Part shown: piece after piece, positions 60,702-64,000 of the stretch | How the letters are laid out: the number at the start of each line of letters is the position of its first letter | How positions within the stretch are numbered: position 1 is the first letter of the stretch | Origin: Gillisia sp. Hel1_33_143 | GTDB taxonomy: Bacteria > Bacteroidota > Bacteroidia > Flavobacteriales > Flavobacteriaceae | Assembly (NCBI RefSeq): GCF_900104765.1 | Contig: NZ_LT629737.1 | Location: 248,001-312,000 of the forward strand | Length of the DNA stretch: 64,000 bases | Direction: 5' to 3' | The notes under the pieces: generated by a model | The model's database searches: none | What the model was told of the DNA's origin: nothing | Seen by the model: only the letters and a program-made list of their open reading frames with translations | Translations under genes and position numbers: made by a program

Positions 60702-61037
60702 CTATCCTTTATCTTTATTCTCATCCTCGTCCATTTTACATTGGCACGTTCCATCTTCTTTTTTACACTCACATTCGCACTTCAGCCCTTTTTCTTTTTT
60801 CATTGTGGCCATTTTTTCCTTCATCATTTTTGACATCGTAGTGTCCTTTTCCACCATCTTCATCATTTTTTCCATCATTTCCATTCTCATCTCAGGATTG
60901 TTGCCAATGGCCGTCATAATTTGTTCCCTTTTTTCAGGATCCTTCAAAATTTTGTCTGTGTTTTGCGCATTGCTTTGAAAGCTTATCATCGAAGCCACCA
61001 AAATCATTAGAATACCTGCATTTTTAATTTGTTTCAT
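60702..61037 (-). CDS. Small secreted Met/Cys-rich metal-binding protein
   Basis: From the ATG at 61037 a signal peptide (MKQIKNAGILMILVASMISFQSNAQ) leads into a 111-residue protein with a Met-rich helix (PEMRMEMMEKMMKMVEKDTTM) and a Cys-rich tail (CECECKKEDGTCQC). These suit binding of Cu(I) or another soft metal in the periplasm. It lies directly upstream of the multicopper oxidase. No family name is certain. Confidence 0.7.
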   Translation of the reverse strand: MKQIKNAGILMILVASMISFQSNAQNTDKILKDPEKREQIMTAIGNNPEMRMEMMEKMMKMVEKDTTMSKMMKEKMATMKKEKGLKCECECKKEDGTCQCKMDEDENKDKG

Positions 61038-61071
61038 AATATCTGTTTTTAAATGTTTATTAATTTTCTGT

Positions 61072-61422
61072 TTAAACCTCAATCCACTCTTTGGCAGTAG
61101 CGGAGTCCTTACTATCAAAATACCTGATATGTGCTCTGGAAAAGGGCATTATTAATCTGGTAAATTCTTCCTGATATCTGGGAGTACCTATAATCGCCAC
61201 CTTCTCAAGGTGTATCTCTTTTTCAAGGTTCAGAAAATAATCTTTCTGAAACACCTCTGGTTTACAGCCCTGGGAATTCATCATTTCAAAATAACAACGG
61301 ACATCTTTAGCAGTGTTAATTTGCTTATTCAACTCTGAAAAAAAGTTCTCGCAGTCATTGTGGTCAAGCACCCCTTTAGCTATAAAATAGAGGGTTTTAT
61401 TTTTTTTAGTTATTGTTATCAT
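61072..61422 (-). CDS. SpoIIAA/STAS-like protein
   Basis: A 116-residue protein with the SpoIIAA-like fold (LYFIAKGVLDHNDCENFFSEL; VRCYFEMMNSQGCKPEVF; EKVAIIGTPRYQEEFTRLIMPF) found in many stress and metal loci. Function unknown. It is located between the second Fur gene and the Met/Cys-rich protein. Confidence 0.7.
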   Translation of the reverse strand: MITITKKNKTLYFIAKGVLDHNDCENFFSELNKQINTAKDVRCYFEMMNSQGCKPEVFQKDYFLNLEKEIHLEKVAIIGTPRYQEEFTRLIMPFSRAHIRYFDSKDSATAKEWIEV

Positions 61423-61455
61423 TTTAAATATCTTTCAATTTTTAATAATCTAAAA

Positions 61456-61887
61456 TCATAGTGAACCTTGACCTTCCTTCCCACACTTAATGCATATCCC
61501 CTGTACGATCAAATTGATATTTTCTGCCTTAAAACCTTCGGGTAAATTGATTTGGGGTATTTTATGGTCTGTGAGGCATATTGTTTCATCGCATTTATTA
61601 CAGTGAAAATGCAAATGAAGATCGATGCCCATTTCACATTGACAATCTATACTACAAAGAGCATATTTGACAAGGCCTGAACCGTCTTCGATGGCGTGTA
61701 CTAATTTATATTCCTCAAATGTTTTTATAGTACGGAAAAGTGTGCTACGCTCTGAACTTTTAAAATGTTTTTCGAGTTCGCCCAAACTTATTGCCACTTT
61801 CATTTTTGATAAATATTTGTAAGTTAGCAGGCGCATAGCGGTAGGTTTAACGCCCTTATCTTCCAGTTTTTTTACTATGTCTTCCAT
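61456..61887 (-). CDS. Fur-family regulator 2
   Basis: A 143-residue Fur-type protein: MEDIVKKLEDKGVKPTAMRLLTYKYL, winged helix with RSTLFRTIKTFEEYKLVHAIEDG, then CQCEMGIDLHLHFHCNKCDETICL and a final CIKCG. Its extra cysteines (SIDCQCEMG) before the HLHFH motif distinguish it from the first Fur. It probably regulates the RND/PII row downstream and the copper genes. It lies 14 bp after the PII-like gene. Confidence 0.88.
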   Translation of the reverse strand: MEDIVKKLEDKGVKPTAMRLLTYKYLSKMKVAISLGELEKHFKSSERSTLFRTIKTFEEYKLVHAIEDGSGLVKYALCSIDCQCEMGIDLHLHFHCNKCDETICLTDHKIPQINLPEGFKAENINLIVQGICIKCGKEGQGSL

Positions 61888-61901
61888 TTGTACATTAGGT
61901 T

Positions 61902-62240
61902 TTATAAATCATACCTCTTGAGAGATTCACCAGTTTTGATTTTAAAGGCATCGTCTATACTGGTTACATAAATTATTCCATCGCCCTTTTCCGGAGTTTT
62001 ACCATTTTCTGTTATAATATCTATAGCTGATTGTGCCTCTTCGTTCTGGCAGACGAGTTCCAATTTTACCACAGGGCTATCGGTTACGTGAAAATCGAGA
62101 GAGGGCCTTGCACCTTTGGCTTTAAACGCCCCGGTCCCTTCAGCCTGTGATAAGGTCATACTTTTAAAACCTTTATCACATAGGGCTTCAATTACTCGCT
62201 GTATCCTATTCGGTTTTACAAATGCTTTTATTTCTTTCAT
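61902..62240 (-). CDS. PII-like protein
   Basis: A 112-residue PII-fold protein (MKEIKAFVKPNRIQRVIEALCDKG; T-loop region EGTGAFKAKGARPSLDFH; B-loop PEKGDGIIYVTSIDDAFKI). The tyrosine of GlnB T-loops (Y51) has no counterpart, so uridylylation is unlikely. PII-like proteins occur in metal-efflux operons of Bacteroidota, possibly sensing metal or nucleotide state. It is 33 bp downstream of the RND adaptor. Confidence 0.82.
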   Translation of the reverse strand: MKEIKAFVKPNRIQRVIEALCDKGFKSMTLSQAEGTGAFKAKGARPSLDFHVTDSPVVKLELVCQNEEAQSAIDIITENGKTPEKGDGIIYVTSIDDAFKIKTGESLKRYDL

Positions 62241-62273
62241 ATTTTGTTTTTTAAATTATTGATGAATGAAAAT

Positions 62274-63518
62274 TTAGTCGTCATCTCCCAATTCTGATTT
62301 AATCATCTCGGAAGAGAGAATGTATGCTCCCTTTGTAACAATGGTTATATCTTTAGATATACCTGAAGGAAGGCTTATTTCCACATAGCCCAAATCACTT
62401 ATCCCTATATTTACAGGAACCATATTGAACCTTAATTTATTTTCTTCTTTCTTGTCATTATCCTGTACGAAAATGAACGTTTTTTCACCATTTTTGACAA
62501 TTGCATCCTCTGGTACCGCCAAGACCATTTTTTCACCTTGTACTATTCTACCTTCCACATACATTCCTGGAAGTAGGTCCTTATCTTTATTTTCGATATC
62601 TGCCAGAACTTCCAGAGCTTTTGGGTCGGTGTTGAAGGTTTTACCTACAGACCGAACGGTCGCTTTAAGCAGTTCATCTGGACGAGAGGCTGTTGAAAAA
62701 TGTATCTGTTGCCCTTTCTTGATTTGCTTTATGTCCTTCTCATATACTTTAAAATTGACATAAATCTTTGAATTATCGCTTATTGAGAACATTTTGGATT
62801 GTTGTGCCACATAGTCGCCCAGGCTAATCATTACTTCATCCACATAGCCACTTATGGGTGTGGTAATGGGAACAGCGGAATATATCTGGCCTTCAGCTAC
62901 TTTGTCTGGATTAATGCCCAACAGTCTCAATTGGGACCGCAAACCATTAACACTGGAGGTTGTTGAACGATATTGAGATTGCGCCATTTGGAACTCCTTA
63001 CCCGAGGAAACCCCTTTATCATAAAGGGTCTGCTTACGTTCAAAATCCTGTTTCAAAAAGACCAGTTCATCATTTTTTTCCTGATATTCCTGTTGCATTG
63101 CTATAATATCTGGATGTTCTATATATGCAAGCACCTGTCCTTTTCTAACATTATCCCCAGGAACAACTTTTATGGAGCTTACATTACCACCAACAAACGG
63201 ACTTATGTTCGCTTGGTCCTGTGGGAACAGTTCCAGCATTCCCGTAACTTTGATGTTATTCCCAAGATTCCTTTCTTCCAAAGTTTTGGTTTCCAAACCG
63301 ATGGTTTCGGCCTGTTGCATTGTAAGTATAACAACGCCTTCTTCTCCTTCTTCTTCTTCATTATGTTCACCTTCCTCAACGTGAGCATCTCCGTTATTTT
63401 TCATTTTTTCAGAGGTTGAACTATTTTCATTATGACCCATTTCCGACTCGGGTTTATCATTGCAGCCTACCATCAAGAATGTTATTATTGCCGCACTTAC
63501 TATTGCTATATTTCTCAT
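62274..63518 (-). CDS. RND efflux periplasmic adaptor (CusB/CzcB type)
   Basis: A lipoprotein (lipobox LMVGC at residue 19) with a His/Glu-rich N-terminal tail (HNEEEEGEEG, HVEEGEHNEEE) that may bind metal. A lipoyl/barrel-sandwich fold (NNIKVTGMLELFPQ ... VVPGDNVRKGQVLAYIEHP), a helical hairpin (KNDELVFLKQDFERKQTLYDKG) and a beta-barrel (GYVDEVMISLGDYVAQ) follow. It links an RND pump to the outer-membrane channel in Cu/Ag or Co/Zn/Cd export. The pump gene is not in the window. Confidence 0.9.
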   Translation of the reverse strand: MRNIAIVSAAIITFLMVGCNDKPESEMGHNENSSTSEKMKNNGDAHVEEGEHNEEEEGEEGVVILTMQQAETIGLETKTLEERNLGNNIKVTGMLELFPQDQANISPFVGGNVSSIKVVPGDNVRKGQVLAYIEHPDIIAMQQEYQEKNDELVFLKQDFERKQTLYDKGVSSGKEFQMAQSQYRSTTSSVNGLRSQLRLLGINPDKVAEGQIYSAVPITTPISGYVDEVMISLGDYVAQQSKMFSISDNSKIYVNFKVYEKDIKQIKKGQQIHFSTASRPDELLKATVRSVGKTFNTDPKALEVLADIENKDKDLLPGMYVEGRIVQGEKMVLAVPEDAIVKNGEKTFIFVQDNDKKEENKLRFNMVPVNIGISDLGYVEISLPSGISKDITIVTKGAYILSSEMIKSELGDDD

Positions 63519-63537
63519 TACTTATTCATTTTTTAGA

Positions 63538-64000
63538 TTATAGGTTACCCAATTGGTATTGCAGCTCAATGGACTGCTGGTTAAACTGATTTATAAATTG
63601 TAAATGGTTTTGCTTGATCCTAATGGCACTATTCAGGATCGTGATATAGTTCACATAATCTATTTCACCTTCCTTTGAAGCTAGTTCTGCTGTAGATATT
63701 TGCTCTTCTGCCAAAAGCAATGCCCCTTCCTGATAGTAATTCAAGGTTTTTTGAGTTTTTTCCAAGGATTTTAAAAGTTGTGAAACCCTGCTTTCAGTAA
63801 CCGCTTTTTGCTCTAAGTATTGATTTTCAGCAACCCTCGCATCTGCCTTGGCAGCCTTGACCCTTGATTTTTGTGGTAAGAACCAAAGCGGGATACTAAT
63901 ACCGGCCTGATAGGAGTTAAAACCAGATATATCATCAACGACTTGCCTTCCATAGGAAAGGTTGAACTTGGGCAAAAACTGTGATTTTTCCACACCAATA
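63538..64000 (-). CDS. Partial: TolC-family outer-membrane efflux protein
   Basis: The C-terminal 150 or so residues of a TolC/CusC-type channel (YGRQVVDDISGFNSYQAGISIPLW; SQLLKSLEKTQKTLNYYQEGALLLAEEQ; INQFNQQSIELQYQLG). The gene extends beyond the right edge. With the adaptor 19 bp downstream it forms the outer part of an RND efflux system. Confidence 0.82.
   Translation of the reverse strand, partial: IGVEKSQFLPKFNLSYGRQVVDDISGFNSYQAGISIPLWFLPQKSRVKAAKADARVAENQYLEQKAVTESRVSQLLKSLEKTQKTLNYYQEGALLLAEEQISTAELASKEGEIDYVNYITILNSAIRIKQNHLQFINQFNQQSIELQYQLGNL

Noticed and set aside
1-64000. CRISPR array, tRNA, rRNA, insertion sequence or integrase
   Set aside because: No regularly spaced short repeats with unique spacers, no clover-leaf or rRNA signature, and no transposase or recombinase protein was found; the phased repeats at 13587 and 5930 have no unique spacers.

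Overview
The window looks like the chromosome, or a large mobile element, of a low-GC Flavobacteriia-type Bacteroidota. The evidence is the Bacteroidetes-type conjugation genes, RteC, BfmA/BtgA and MobB mobilization genes, a TonB receptor with an N-terminal carboxypeptidase-like domain, AT-rich spacers, and promoters of the TTG-N20-TAnnTTTG type. No tRNA, rRNA, CRISPR array, integrase or transposase is visible, so neither end of the mobile element can be placed.

Layout. 1-5.1 kb: an edge fragment of a small secreted protein, a PAS-AraC regulator, a small STAS-like protein, a fused alpha-oxoamine synthase/acetyltransferase and an RteC-like regulator. 5.3-7.2 kb: excisionase-type HTH, a replication-like protein whose gene carries 33-bp iterons, and a DnaC/IstB-like ATPase. 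7.2-13.6 kb: a defence-like insertion on the minus strand with a ubiquitin-like conjugation module (double Ub-like protein, E2-like protein, JAB-E1 fusion) next to an AAA+ ATPase and a subtilisin-like protease. 13.8-22.0 kb: amidase and the plus-strand transfer operon (VirB2-, VirB3-, VirB4-, VirB5-, VirB6-, VirB8-, VirB10- and VirB9-like proteins plus a lipoprotein).

22.0-33.9 kb: one nine-gene minus-strand operon in which a type I restriction-modification system (XRE, hsdM, hsdS ... hsdR) encloses a SIR2-HerA pair, a KTSC protein, a predicted PD-(D/E)XK nuclease and an AlbA/Schlafen-type ATP-binding protein. 34.0-36.1 kb: a decayed gene and an AbiE toxin-antitoxin pair. 36.2-41.0 kb: coupling protein, MobB relaxase, BfmA/BtgA protein, an oriT-like hairpin region, DUF6876-like protein, SSB and two small proteins. 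41.3-49.4 kb: two cargo blocks (PepSY/TonB iron uptake; a nuclease-like protein with a second AbiE-like pair), each bounded by copies of an unfamiliar dispersed repeat of about 220 bp. 49.4-64.0 kb: a DUF4238 protein, then a metal region: FTR1-cytochrome c, P1B ATPase with a truncated second copy, LspA, CDF transporter, an ACP-like protein without its serine, dihydrolipoamide dehydrogenase, two Fur proteins, a multicopper oxidase, a Met/Cys-rich protein, PII-like protein, and the start of an RND efflux operon.

Taken together this is a conjugative element (or its remnant) whose backbone has been loaded at several gene junctions with anti-phage islands and metal-handling operons. The most interesting items are the ubiquitin-like module next to an ATPase/protease pair with a six-fold 21-bp phased operator, the SIR2-HerA cassette built into a type I RM operon, the repeat-bounded cargo blocks, the intragenic 33-bp iterons, and the serine-less ACP.
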